From positions 1 through 6,841 of the forward strand of contig DLXM01000254.1 of assembly GCA_003448835.1 (NCBI GenBank): a DNA stretch of 6,841 nucleotides. Direction: 5' to 3'. The notes beneath the pieces are model-generated. The model made no database searches and was not told where the DNA came from. It saw only the letters and a program-made list of their open reading frames with translations. A program made the translations under genes and the position numbers. Shown one piece after another: positions 1-6,761 of this stretch. The stretch comes from Bacteroidota bacterium (GTDB lineage: Bacteria; Bacteroidota; Rhodothermia; Balneolales; HLUCCA01). Every line of letters starts with the position of its first letter. The stretch's first letter is position 1.

Positions 1-2971
1 AATAGTACACTCCGCTGGACAATTGAGCTGCGTTGAACTGAACCTGATGGTGTCCGCGCATATATGATTCATTTGTAAGTGTGGATACCAATCGTCCGGT
101 AATATCATAAACTGAGACATTTACATGGGCATTTTCCGGTAAACTAAATGGTATTACTGTTGTTGGATTAAACGGATTCGGATAGTTACTGTACAACTGC
201 ATTGTTTCAGGTAGCTCACCCTCAGCAAATTGATCTATACTCACCGGGACCGAAACTTTGGCAACAATTTCAAAAAATAGCTTCACCCCATTGTTAGATA
301 ATTGAGTCCAAGCTTTATCCATTTGAGACCATTTTCCATCCCATAATTCCCACACTTCAGGTACCGCGACTCCTAGTGTTGGCGTTGAAGTTATTCCAAA
401 TTTGTCCTCATCAACAGCCGTATATGTTCCAAACTCAATTGCAATAAAAAATGAATTGGATGGCGGTGAGAATTCATTAGGAAGAGTATGTGTCACGAGA
501 CTTGCTTCACCATTATATGCCGTTACCGGAATTGAGGAATAGGGAATAGTTGCAGTATAAAATGCAGTACCCTGCGGACCGGTAGTGGTTGAACCGTTGT
601 ACAATTTCAAAGTTAAATTTCCATTGGCACCTGCTTTTCTGTGTGATACCCAGAATCGAATGGCATCATAAGAAATCACCGATTCGCTGTTTGAAATTGT
701 AATTAATGATGCCTTTGCCGCATCTTGATAACTATCTGTTCCTGTGAGAAATCCATTTTCAGGTGTTCCGTCATCATTAACAGTAAATAATCTTTTTTGT
801 GCACCCGCATCATACGTTCTGAATACTTTCGTTTCGACGGTTTCGGCAGGTTGTTCAGCGTCAGCAGCTGCTTGAACAGCAGCCAGAGCATTGACTTTAC
901 CGTTTCCGGTAGAATTATTAGGCTGATTCCCGGTAAAGGAATCCATTCGGGCGGTTTCGGACAATATTTCCAATACTGCATCATAATCCAAAGTCGGATT
1001 CGCTTGCAACATGAGAGCTACCACTCCGGCTAAATGTGGTGATGCCATGCTGGTCCCCTGTGTCAACATGTATTGTCCACCCTGAGCAACTGAATTTTCA
1101 GTCACACCACCTTCTTCGTTTGAGTTATTTCCATGAATTGTCAAATGCGAGGACAACACCGAAGTAATTTTTTCACCTGGAGCCATGATATCAGGCGACA
1201 TTCTTCCATCACGTGTTGGACCTTTACTACTAAAAATCGATCTTTCACCAAATGTTGGTTCGACAGTACCTTCGCCTGACGGATTAGGAATTCGGGAACT
1301 CCACCCATCACCGTTCATGTCAGTCCATCGAGTACGGGTTACATACGACCCAACTGATAATACTTTTTCAGCTGTGGATGGAGCACCAACCGTCTGATCG
1401 GTATTACCAGGCATTTCAGTGACATCATCAAAACCGATTTCCCATCCATAAAACTCTCCGCCATCAATCCACATATCTGCACGTCCACCGGTACTGGATG
1501 ATTGGATTAATACACTCCAGACATATTCTGACAAATCTACATTTGTATCATCATCTGTGATTAACATTTCAAATCGCCCATCTCCGTTCCCCGGATCTTC
1601 AGTTGTGGTTCCATCCGCATAATAATATCCGATGGTTTCGTTACCGATTTTCACAGCAACGGAATTCATAGCCCCTACAATCTGCCCGGCATTAACCGGA
1701 TCAGTAACCCCCTCGAATTCCAGATCTCCATCGTTTGTAATGCTATAGTAACCAAATCTAACCCATTCAATAGCACCTTTGTCGTACCATAATTGTATCC
1801 AGTTTTCATATGCATCAACAGGATCTATTAAGGTTTCATAAAGTGTGTTGGGTGCTAAATTTTTCCCGGCATGGATAAAATCATACCCTTCATTTCCGGC
1901 CGCTGCCACAATAATCCGTCCCGGACCAGTTAGTTCACTCAAAAATGTTTCATAACCCGAGGAACCATCCAATGGCCCCCAGTTCCCGCCTAGTGACAAA
2001 TTGACCACTGCTGGTTTGCCCATTTCTTCGGCTCTATCAAATATCCAATCCACACCAAACATGACATCCACATCACTGAATCCACCATCACTGATGTCAT
2101 CACGAATACCTTTTATGGAAATAATATCAGCATTTGGAGCCACCCCAATGTAAGCTGGATTCACTTTTCCACCCAACGCTGCGGTACCGGCTACATGTGA
2201 TCCGTGTCCACCACCACCATCACCATCACGCTGAGTTACGCCACCCGGATTTGAATCGATCTGAGCTTTTGTCCAGATATCGTTTGTTCCATCCGTTTTC
2301 ATATCCATCAAATACTGGATACGTGAATTTCCTGTCCCATTACTGAAATCAGGATGACTAAAATCGATACCCGTATCAAGGACACCAACTACTACCCCAT
2401 TGCCTCGATATTGTTGGGATAATCCGCTACCTGAATGGACCAAAGTCACTTTAGTATCTTCCAATGCATTATCATTCAATGGCTTTCGTTTCATGGCCGC
2501 TTCCATATAACGAACTGATCGATCCATCGATATTTCCTGTAATCGACTAGCCGGGGCACGTCCAGCAATAATTCCATTTCGACTTACTACTTCAACAAAT
2601 CCTAAATCAGAAAGTGCTGCTATTGAATTCCCATTATCGGCACGCAGAATAATATCCACCATCGGATCGAGTGAATTTACGTCATCAACCACAACCGGAA
2701 GTGACTTCCATTGAGGAGAATAACCTGCAATTCCTTTTTGCGCTTTGTTTGCAGTCCAGATCACATATCGAATCATTGGATCGGTTTTATGCACAAAATC
2801 CGGCACAAATGACTTGAATTGCGACTCGGTGTTTTGCAACATTTCAGCTTTTTTTGCTGCTGAACTTTGGTCAAAACTTCGAATATTCTGAGCACTTAAA
2901 TCGGGTATCCATAAACATAAAACGAGTAAAATGCTGAGAACATTTAACTTGTTCTGTACATAGTTTTTCAT
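1..2971 (-). CDS. Secreted subtilisin-like serine protease (S8) with T9SS sorting domain, 3' end cut by the window edge
   Basis: The frame is open from ATG 2971 to the window edge: 990 codons, no stop and no frameshift in my full hand translation. Residues 1-27 are a signal peptide, probably cut after DLSA. Residues ~103-160 form an I9-like prodomain. The S8 catalytic triad is complete: Asp199 (VLDTGID), His256 (HGSHVAGT) and Ser641 (GTSMASPH), with oxyanion Asn360 (AAGNEG) and an FSSKGP/DIMAPG block at ~580-599. About 165 extra residues (~364-528) lie between the Asn and Ser blocks, predicted as a beta-rich insert like the jelly roll of Csp-type subtilases. Residues ~700-905 look like a beta-sandwich of unknown ligand. 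From ~920 a type A T9SS sorting domain begins (NYPNPFNP 929-936, YDITGR); it breaks at SSGVYY, so roughly 15-25 residues are missing. It is predicted to be exported and released or surface-attached. The gene starts 12 bp after the lipoprotein stop and has no clear Shine-Dalgarno, suggesting co-transcription and perhaps translational coupling. The natural substrate cannot be told. Confidence 0.95.
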   Translation of the reverse strand, partial: MKNYVQNKLNVLSILLVLCLWIPDLSAQNIRSFDQSSAAKKAEMLQNTESQFKSFVPDFVHKTDPMIRYVIWTANKAQKGIAGYSPQWKSLPVVVDDVNSLDPMVDIILRADNGNSIAALSDLGFVEVVSRNGIIAGRAPASRLQEISMDRSVRYMEAAMKRKPLNDNALEDTKVTLVHSGSGLSQQYRGNGVVVGVLDTGIDFSHPDFSNGTGNSRIQYLMDMKTDGTNDIWTKAQIDSNPGGVTQRDGDGGGGHGSHVAGTAALGGKVNPAYIGVAPNADIISIKGIRDDISDGGFSDVDVMFGVDWIFDRAEEMGKPAVVNLSLGGNWGPLDGSSGYETFLSELTGPGRIIVAAAGNEGYDFIHAGKNLAPNTLYETLIDPVDAYENWIQLWYDKGAIEWVRFGYYSITNDGDLEFEGVTDPVNAGQIVGAMNSVAVKIGNETIGYYYADGTTTEDPGNGDGRFEMLITDDDTNVDLSEYVWSVLIQSSSTGGRADMWIDGGEFYGWEIGFDDVTEMPGNTDQTVGAPSTAEKVLSVGSYVTRTRWTDMNGDGWSSRIPNPSGEGTVEPTFGERSIFSSKGPTRDGRMSPDIMAPGEKITSVLSSHLTIHGNNSNEEGGVTENSVAQGGQYMLTQGTSMASPHLAGVVALMLQANPTLDYDAVLEILSETARMDSFTGNQPNNSTGNGKVNALAAVQAAADAEQPAETVETKVFRTYDAGAQKRLFTVNDDGTPENGFLTGTDSYQDAAKASLITISNSESVISYDAIRFWVSHRKAGANGNLTLKLYNGSTTTGPQGTAFYTATIPYSSIPVTAYNGEASLVTHTLPNEFSPPSNSFFIAIEFGTYTAVDEDKFGITSTPTLGVAVPEVWELWDGKWSQMDKAWTQLSNNGVKLFFEIVAKVSVPVSIDQFAEGELPETMQLYSNYPNPFNPTTVIPFSLPENAHVNVSVYDITGRLVSTLTNESYMRGHHQVQFNAAQLSSGVYY

Positions 2972-2983
2972 GAGTCGAGAGTA

Positions 2984-3412
2984 TTAATTGTTGAGGGGTT
3001 TTCTGGTCTGGCTTAATGTAATTTCAAGTACATCGTCGTGCTGATCCAACTCTTTTATGACATCCGGATGCATCCGGGCACTAAGAATAGAACCGTTTAA
3101 CAATACTTGCTGAGAACCGGATTCTTTTATGAAATTTATGAGCAATGAATCAGGAGGAACACTAAATCGAAGTATTACTGGTATCAGTATTGAGTTTGAA
3201 TCAGTTACTGATTCAGTTAACATTCTTTTAAGTGCAAGGTCTATTTTTTCAGAAGTGACAAACGAGTTTGTAGAATTTGAATCCATTTCAGACTCTGTCA
3301 TTTCCATATCTGTAGTTGGTGGTTCGGAATTTGTTTCTGTATTATTTTTTACGCAACCAAAAGATGTAATAATCCCAAAGATGCATAAAAATATGACGAC
3401 TGAATATTTCAA
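2984..3412 (-). CDS. Small predicted lipoprotein with a free-standing I9/prodomain-like C-terminal domain
   Basis: This 142-residue protein starts with TTG at 3412, chosen because an AAGGA Shine-Dalgarno lies 7 nt upstream and an in-frame TAA lies at 3427-3425. Residues 1-20 are a lipoprotein-type signal peptide ending SFGC (lipidated Cys20; Phe at -2 and Ser at -3 are not textbook). Residues ~21-55 are a low-complexity linker rich in Asn, Ser, Thr and acidic residues. Residues ~75-142 show a beta-alpha-beta-beta-alpha-beta pattern typical of I9 prodomains. By hand they align with residues ~104-167 of the neighbouring protease: VILRF vs IILRA, NGSILSAR vs NGIIAGR, and the C-terminal RKPLNN vs RKPLND. 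I count 11 identities in the last 36 aligned positions. The gene directly precedes the protease on the same strand. Proposed role (inference): membrane-tethered inhibitor or folding helper of that protease. The lipoprotein call is fairly firm; the I9 assignment is moderate, and an unrelated hypothetical lipoprotein remains possible. Confidence 0.85.
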   Translation of the reverse strand: MKYSVVIFLCIFGIITSFGCVKNNTETNSEPPTTDMEMTESEMDSNSTNSFVTSEKIDLALKRMLTESVTDSNSILIPVILRFSVPPDSLLINFIKESGSQQVLLNGSILSARMHPDVIKELDQHDDVLEITLSQTRKPLNN

Positions 3413-3417
3413 AATTA

Positions 3418-3424
3418 CTTCCTT
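3418..3424 (-). promoter_or_regulatory. Shine-Dalgarno sequence deciding the TTG start of the lipoprotein gene
   Basis: On the minus strand AAGGAAG precedes the TTG at 3412; the AGGA core is separated from it by 7 nt. No ATG or GTG lies between the in-frame stop at 3427-3425 and this TTG, so the ribosome site supports a TTG start. It is the only good Shine-Dalgarno at a proper distance from a start in the window. Confidence 0.6.
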
Positions 3425-3426
3425 TT

Positions 3427-3489
3427 AAATTTGTCCGCTAAAATTTGTCCGCCAAAAAGTGTACCCAATTCATATCTAAAATAGTGTAC
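3427..3489. repeat. Short direct repeats in the leader of the lipoprotein gene
   Basis: AAATTTGTCCGC occurs twice exactly, at 3427-3438 and 3441-3452, separated by TA (period 14). Directly beside it AGTGTAC occurs at 3458-3464 and 3483-3489, each preceded by an A-rich tract (period 25). The first pair abuts the Shine-Dalgarno of the lipoprotein gene. They could be a regulator's operator, leader RNA structure, or remnants of an insertion-sequence end carrying multiple terminal repeats. No transposase is present. Confidence 0.5.
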
Positions 3490-3524
3490 TTTTAGGGTTA
3501 AATCATAGTTTTTAAATTTCAAAG

Positions 3525-3568
3525 TTGGTAAGAAAATGATACATCAATGTTAACTTTCTGTTAACATA
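3525..3568 (+). promoter_or_regulatory. Candidate PHO box: four 11-bp-phased half-sites upstream of the phosphate transporter
   Basis: Four consecutive 11-bp units begin at 3525, 3536, 3547 and 3558 with cores TTGGTAA, ATGATAC, ATGTTAA and CTGTTAA. TG at positions 2-3 and TA at positions 5-6 are invariant. The last two share the exact 7-mer TGTTAAC with a 4-bp spacer, the same geometry as the PhoB site of enterobacteria (CTGTCAT-type half-sites, 11-bp period). The array points toward the transporter and ends 8 bp before a TAATTTTG element, where an activator would replace a -33 box. The last two units also form a perfect 8-5-8 palindrome (3547-3567), so a dimeric repressor site is the alternative reading. 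Confidence 0.6.
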
Positions 3569-3576
3569 TTTTTTTG

Positions 3577-3584
3577 TAATTTTG
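3577..3584 (+). promoter_or_regulatory. Promoter -7 element (TAATTTTG) for the Na/Pi cotransporter gene
   Basis: TAATTTTG matches the Bacteroidota primary-sigma -7 consensus TAnnTTTG exactly. No TTTG is seen at the expected -33 distance; that space is taken by the candidate PHO box, as at activator-dependent promoters. Transcription would begin near 3590, giving a leader of about 110 nt. Confidence 0.45.
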
Positions 3585-3631
3585 GGCGTCCGAAGAATTA
3601 GACTGTTAGCAATCATATTGAAATACATCCG

Positions 3632-3652
3632 GATCATTAATTCCTGATGATC
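3632..3652 (+). other. Small hairpin in the leader of the transporter mRNA
   Basis: GATCAT (3632-3637) pairs with ATGATC (3647-3652) around a 9-nt loop. It lies about 50 nt before the ATG and has no T-run, so it is not a terminator. It may be chance; no known riboswitch is recognised. The stretch just before the ATG at 3703 is T-rich and has no Shine-Dalgarno. Confidence 0.2.
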
Positions 3653-3702
3653 TCAGTGTATTATTATTTAAGCTTGGTAATCTCGACACCCTATTATTTT
3701 TT

Positions 3703-5433
3703 ATGAGTTACACATTTTTTGACTTCCTCCAACTCATCGGATCACTTGGAATTTTCATTTTCGGGATGAAAATTTTCAGTGACGCTCTTCAAAAAGTAGC
3801 CGGAAATAAACTTCGTGGAATCCTGAAAGGGATGACTCAAAATAGATTTGTGGGAGTTCTTACCGGTTTCGGGACAACCGCAATTACTCAATCATCTTCT
3901 ACTACGACAGTGATGGTAGTGAGTTTTGTTAACGCCGGACTCCTTACATTCGTTGAGTCGACCGGTGTTATCATGGGTGCCAATATTGGGACCACAATCA
4001 CCGCCTGGATGGTATCAATTTTTGGATTCAAATTTCAAATTACTCCCATTGCGATCAGTGTAATTGGAATATTTTTCCCTTTTTTGTTCTCAGGAAACGC
4101 CAAATTGCGGAATGTTGCTGAGTCCATGATCGGATTCGGTATCCTGTTTATTGGACTTGAATTCATCAAGAATGCTGTTCCTAATATCTCAGATAACCCT
4201 GAAATGTTTGAGTTTTTAAACAGTTTCACTGATTTTGGATTTTGGTCCACTATCATTTTTGTGCTGATTGGGACGGCATTAACTCTTCTTACCCAATCAT
4301 CTTCAGCCGCAACTGCCATTACATTGGTCATGTTATTTGAAGGGTGGATTAATTTCCCGATTGCAGCGGCTATGATTTTAGGAGAAAATATTGGTACAAC
4401 TGTTACTGCAAATATTGCTGCATTAGTTGGAAATGTCCACGCCAAACGTGCTGCCAGATTTCACTTTTTCTTCAATGTTGTGGGGGTGGTGTGGATGTTA
4501 ATTGTAATTACGCCGTTTCTAACAGGAATTGATTATATCATCACAAGTATAATTCCAGATAGCCCGTCTATTTTCCTTGAGACTCCTGAGGCACGTACCA
4601 ATGCCACGTTAGCGCTGTCGTTATTTCACACATTGTTTAATGTGATTAACGTAACCGTATTGTTTGCATTCGTACCGTTATTGATACGTTTAGTTGAGCG
4701 TATCCAACCTGAAAAAGGTGGTGAAGAGTCCTTCAAACTTGAATATATCAATGCCGGACTCATGTCCTCGCCAGAACTATCGATCGCCCAAGCCAAAAAA
4801 GAGATCGCGTTATTTGCCAAAATCATCGAAAAAATGCATTACAGCCTTACGGGACTCATGTTCAAAGGTGATAAAAAACGCAGAAAATTCATCGAAAAAA
4901 TGATGAAACGCGAAGAAATTACGGATCGTCTCGAGATTGAAATCGCAGAATACCTGCTCAAGATTTCAGAAAATGCGAACCTAACTTTGGAAGGAACTCG
5001 CAAAGTTCGAAACATGCACCGTATAATCAATGAACTAGAGCGCCTTGGTGACTTATACTATCAACTTTCTAAAGTCTTTGAAAGAATGATTGATGAGGAA
5101 CAAGAATTACCGGATGAAGCTCTCGAAGAAATCAAACAAATGATGAATTTGGTGCACGAAGCAATTTCAATGATGAAGGCAAATCTGGATGAAATTGATT
5201 CTGAAAAAATTTCTATGGCTAAAGCGTATCAGCTTGAAGAACAAATTAACGGACTACGTGATAGTCTGCGAACCAAGCACTACGCACGTCTGGAAAATTC
5301 AGCTTATACCCTGAAAATGGGAGTCGGCTACCTCGACGTTCTCAATCGCCTTGAAAAAGTGGGCGACCATATTATAAACGTGAGTGAAGCGGCGTCGGAC
5401 AAGAGCATTAAAGAGTTTAAAGCTACACTTTGA
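3703..5433 (+). CDS. nptA: Na+/phosphate cotransporter (NptA/YjbB family) with C-terminal PhoU-like domain
   Basis: This 576-residue inner-membrane protein is predicted to couple sodium to movement of inorganic phosphate. It has the two inverted Na_Pi_cotrans repeats: QSSS motifs at residues 63-66 and 198-201, each followed by a GxNIGTT motif (GANIGTT 92-98, GENIGTT 227-233). Hydrophobic segments fill ~5-335. From ~355 to the end it is helical and charged, with two PhoU-type motifs (ELERLGD 444-450, RLEKVGD 549-555), a domain thought to sense or gate phosphate flux. Length and layout match full-length family members. The start is secure because family proteins begin with a similar short stretch before the GxxxFxFGMK motif (14-23); a Shine-Dalgarno is absent. 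A candidate PHO box and promoter lie upstream, implying phosphate control. Whether it imports phosphate (NptA-like) or exports it (as proposed for YjbB) cannot be told from sequence; the symbol names the family, not a proven direction. Confidence 0.95.
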   Translation: MSYTFFDFLQLIGSLGIFIFGMKIFSDALQKVAGNKLRGILKGMTQNRFVGVLTGFGTTAITQSSSTTTVMVVSFVNAGLLTFVESTGVIMGANIGTTITAWMVSIFGFKFQITPIAISVIGIFFPFLFSGNAKLRNVAESMIGFGILFIGLEFIKNAVPNISDNPEMFEFLNSFTDFGFWSTIIFVLIGTALTLLTQSSSAATAITLVMLFEGWINFPIAAAMILGENIGTTVTANIAALVGNVHAKRAARFHFFFNVVGVVWMLIVITPFLTGIDYIITSIIPDSPSIFLETPEARTNATLALSLFHTLFNVINVTVLFAFVPLLIRLVERIQPEKGGEESFKLEYINAGLMSSPELSIAQAKKEIALFAKIIEKMHYSLTGLMFKGDKKRRKFIEKMMKREEITDRLEIEIAEYLLKISENANLTLEGTRKVRNMHRIINELERLGDLYYQLSKVFERMIDEEQELPDEALEEIKQMMNLVHEAISMMKANLDEIDSEKISMAKAYQLEEQINGLRDSLRTKHYARLENSAYTLKMGVGYLDVLNRLEKVGDHIINVSEAASDKSIKEFKATL

Positions 5434-5488
5434 TCAACACTAAATTTTAAAATGTTGTTACCCCATCTTTTGATCATTTTTTAAAATG
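5431..5488. repeat. AT-rich imperfect direct repeat after the transporter gene
   Basis: TGATCA followed by TTTTAAAATG occurs twice: 5431-5436 with 5445-5454, and 5471-5476 with 5479-5488. The inner spacers differ (8 and 2 bp). Both words are palindromic or nearly so and AT-rich, so chance is a real possibility. The first copy overlaps the transporter stop codon. No terminator-like hairpin is seen here. Confidence 0.25.
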
Positions 5489-5545
5489 ACATTTGATGAT
5501 TAGAGTTATGATTTACTTGATTGGATAGTGTTAAATTTGTTCACA

Positions 5546-5641
5546 AAAAAGACATAAAGTGTATCTGTAACACCCGCCAGATACTCAGTGCAATCTCTGA
5601 CAAGTCTAAAGGCAGTAGCGATCACGTTACTGCCTTTTTTT
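5546..5641 (+). ncRNA. Possible small RNA or long 3' UTR ending at the shared terminator
   Basis: The 174 bp between the transporter stop and the terminator hold no convincing reading frame. TAAATTTG at 5532-5539 fits the TAnnTTTG promoter element, so a transcript of about 95 nt could start near 5546 and end at the hairpin at 5608-5641. There is no proper -33 TTTG, and such motifs are common in AT-rich DNA. The simpler reading is a long 3' UTR of the transporter mRNA. Confidence 0.2.
5608..5641 (+). terminator. Rho-independent terminator between convergent genes
   Basis: AAAGGCAGTAGCG pairs with CGTTACTGCCTTT (13 bp, one G-U pair) around an ATCA loop and runs into seven T residues at 5635-5641. 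Orientation and T-run make it the terminator for plus-strand transcription from the transporter gene. Read on the minus strand it still forms a stem with an A-tract before it but only three T residues after, so it may also weakly end the ligase transcript. Confidence 0.85.
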
Positions 5642-6761
5642 ATATTACCCCTTCGGTTGTTTCCCGAATAAGCTGGTCAACTACAGATTTCATGGTACCA
5701 TTCTTTTCAAAACACCTGAGCTGGCGATCAGCCGAATTTCCCGTCGATAAAATATACTGGATATACGACACCTCTTCACGAATCCCGACTTCATCCAACA
5801 CATCATCAACAAACGTCAGCAATTCAAAGATCAATTTTTTGGCATCAACTTCCTTTTTCTTACCTAAGTCAAGTAGTTTACCATTGAGTCCATATCGCAC
5901 CGCCCGCCATTTGTTCTCCTGGATGAGCTCTTTACGATACACCCTCCAGGACATATTATTCCGACGTAATTTTAGCAATTTTGCCACCAGAGCAACTTTT
6001 AGTGCACAAATCGCTATCGCTTCATCTACTTTTGTACATACATCCGTAATTCTGAATTCCAGAGTCGGATATCTCGGAGACGGACGAAGATCCCAGCGTA
6101 TTTTGGTGGGCTCGTCAATACAATTTGTTTTCATCGCCACATCGATGTACTCCATATAATCACCCCAGGACCGCAACATTGGCGGAATTCCGGTACGGGG
6201 CAGAGCTTCAAATACTACGGATCGATACGATTGGAGTCCGGTATCATACCCTTCCCAAAATGGTGAACTAGCCGACAACGCCAGTAAATGCGGACAAAAA
6301 TAACTCAGCTGGTTCATTAAATCGATTCGTAGATCATCATCATCAATGCCGATATGCATATGCATTCCACAAATCAGTAACTGACGGGCCAGGACCTTAT
6401 TCTCTGTCACCAGACCCAGATATCGCGTGCGTTCAGTAATATTTTGATTTGCCCATTTCGAAAAAGGATGTGTCCCGGCAGCAATAATGGCCAGACCATG
6501 TTTTTGAGCAACTTCGTGCACTACTTTTCGAGCATGAATAATCTGTGCACGTGCTTCATGAATCGATTCACAAATTGGTGTAGCCACCTCAACCTGACAC
6601 TGAAGCATCTCGGTCGTAATGTGATTCCCTAACTTATCGACCCCATCTTTGATAATATTTTCGACTGCAGAGCTTAGTTCACCCGTTTCCGGGTCCACAA
6701 TCATATATTCTTCTTCGATCCCTATTGAAAAACTATTCGGTTTTTTTCCCATACGTCCCAT
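5640..6761 (-). CDS. ybdK: YbdK-type carboxylate-amine ligase (glutamate-cysteine ligase family 2)
   Basis: This 373-residue protein belongs to the GCS2 family (E. coli YbdK has 372 residues). These cytoplasmic enzymes use ATP to join a carboxylate to an amine; YbdK has weak glutamate-cysteine ligase activity in vitro and its true substrate is unclear. Family motifs in order: GIEEEYM 14-20 (metal/ATP-binding acidic residues), GTHPFSKW 96-103, GMHMHIG 132-138, SASSPFWEG 163-171, WDLRPSP 223-229 and LEFRITD 234-240. All are intact and no truncation is seen. The start could be ATG 6761 or ATG 6752 (residue 4); neither has a well-placed Shine-Dalgarno, and an in-frame TGA lies upstream. The gene converges on the transporter, and its TAA (5642-5640) overlaps the terminator T-run. 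A role in making glutathione-like thiols or other gamma-glutamyl compounds is possible but unproven. Confidence 0.93.
   Translation of the reverse strand: MGRMGKKPNSFSIGIEEEYMIVDPETGELSSAVENIIKDGVDKLGNHITTEMLQCQVEVATPICESIHEARAQIIHARKVVHEVAQKHGLAIIAAGTHPFSKWANQNITERTRYLGLVTENKVLARQLLICGMHMHIGIDDDDLRIDLMNQLSYFCPHLLALSASSPFWEGYDTGLQSYRSVVFEALPRTGIPPMLRSWGDYMEYIDVAMKTNCIDEPTKIRWDLRPSPRYPTLEFRITDVCTKVDEAIAICALKVALVAKLLKLRRNNMSWRVYRKELIQENKWRAVRYGLNGKLLDLGKKKEVDAKKLIFELLTFVDDVLDEVGIREEVSYIQYILSTGNSADRQLRCFEKNGTMKSVVDQLIRETTEGVI

Noticed and set aside
2134..2346. Plus-strand reading frame with a run of seven histidines
   Set aside because: It is the antisense of the protease's DGGGGHGSH stretch around catalytic His256; GGT/GGA glycine codons read backwards give CAC/CAT. 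There is no ribosome site and no independent support.
3129..3428. 99-codon plus-strand frame opposite the lipoprotein
   Set aside because: It is the mirror of the lipoprotein's Ser/Thr/Asn/Glu-rich linker. The minus-strand frame has a signal peptide, lipobox and Shine-Dalgarno; this one has none.
4035..4445. 136-codon minus-strand frame inside the transporter
   Set aside because: It is antisense to conserved transmembrane repeats of the transporter, whose QSSS and GxNIGTT motifs prove the plus-strand frame.
5471..5492. CATTTT-TT-AAAATG hairpin as a terminator right after the transporter
   Set aside because: The stem is almost all A-T, the loop would be only 2 nt, and no T-run follows. The hairpin at 5608-5641 is far stronger.
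5521..6159. 212-codon plus-strand reading frame from TTG 5521
   Set aside because: Most of it lies antisense to the well-matched YbdK-family gene, and it runs through the strong terminator at 5608-5641. Its protein is Ser/Phe-rich without a recognisable domain.
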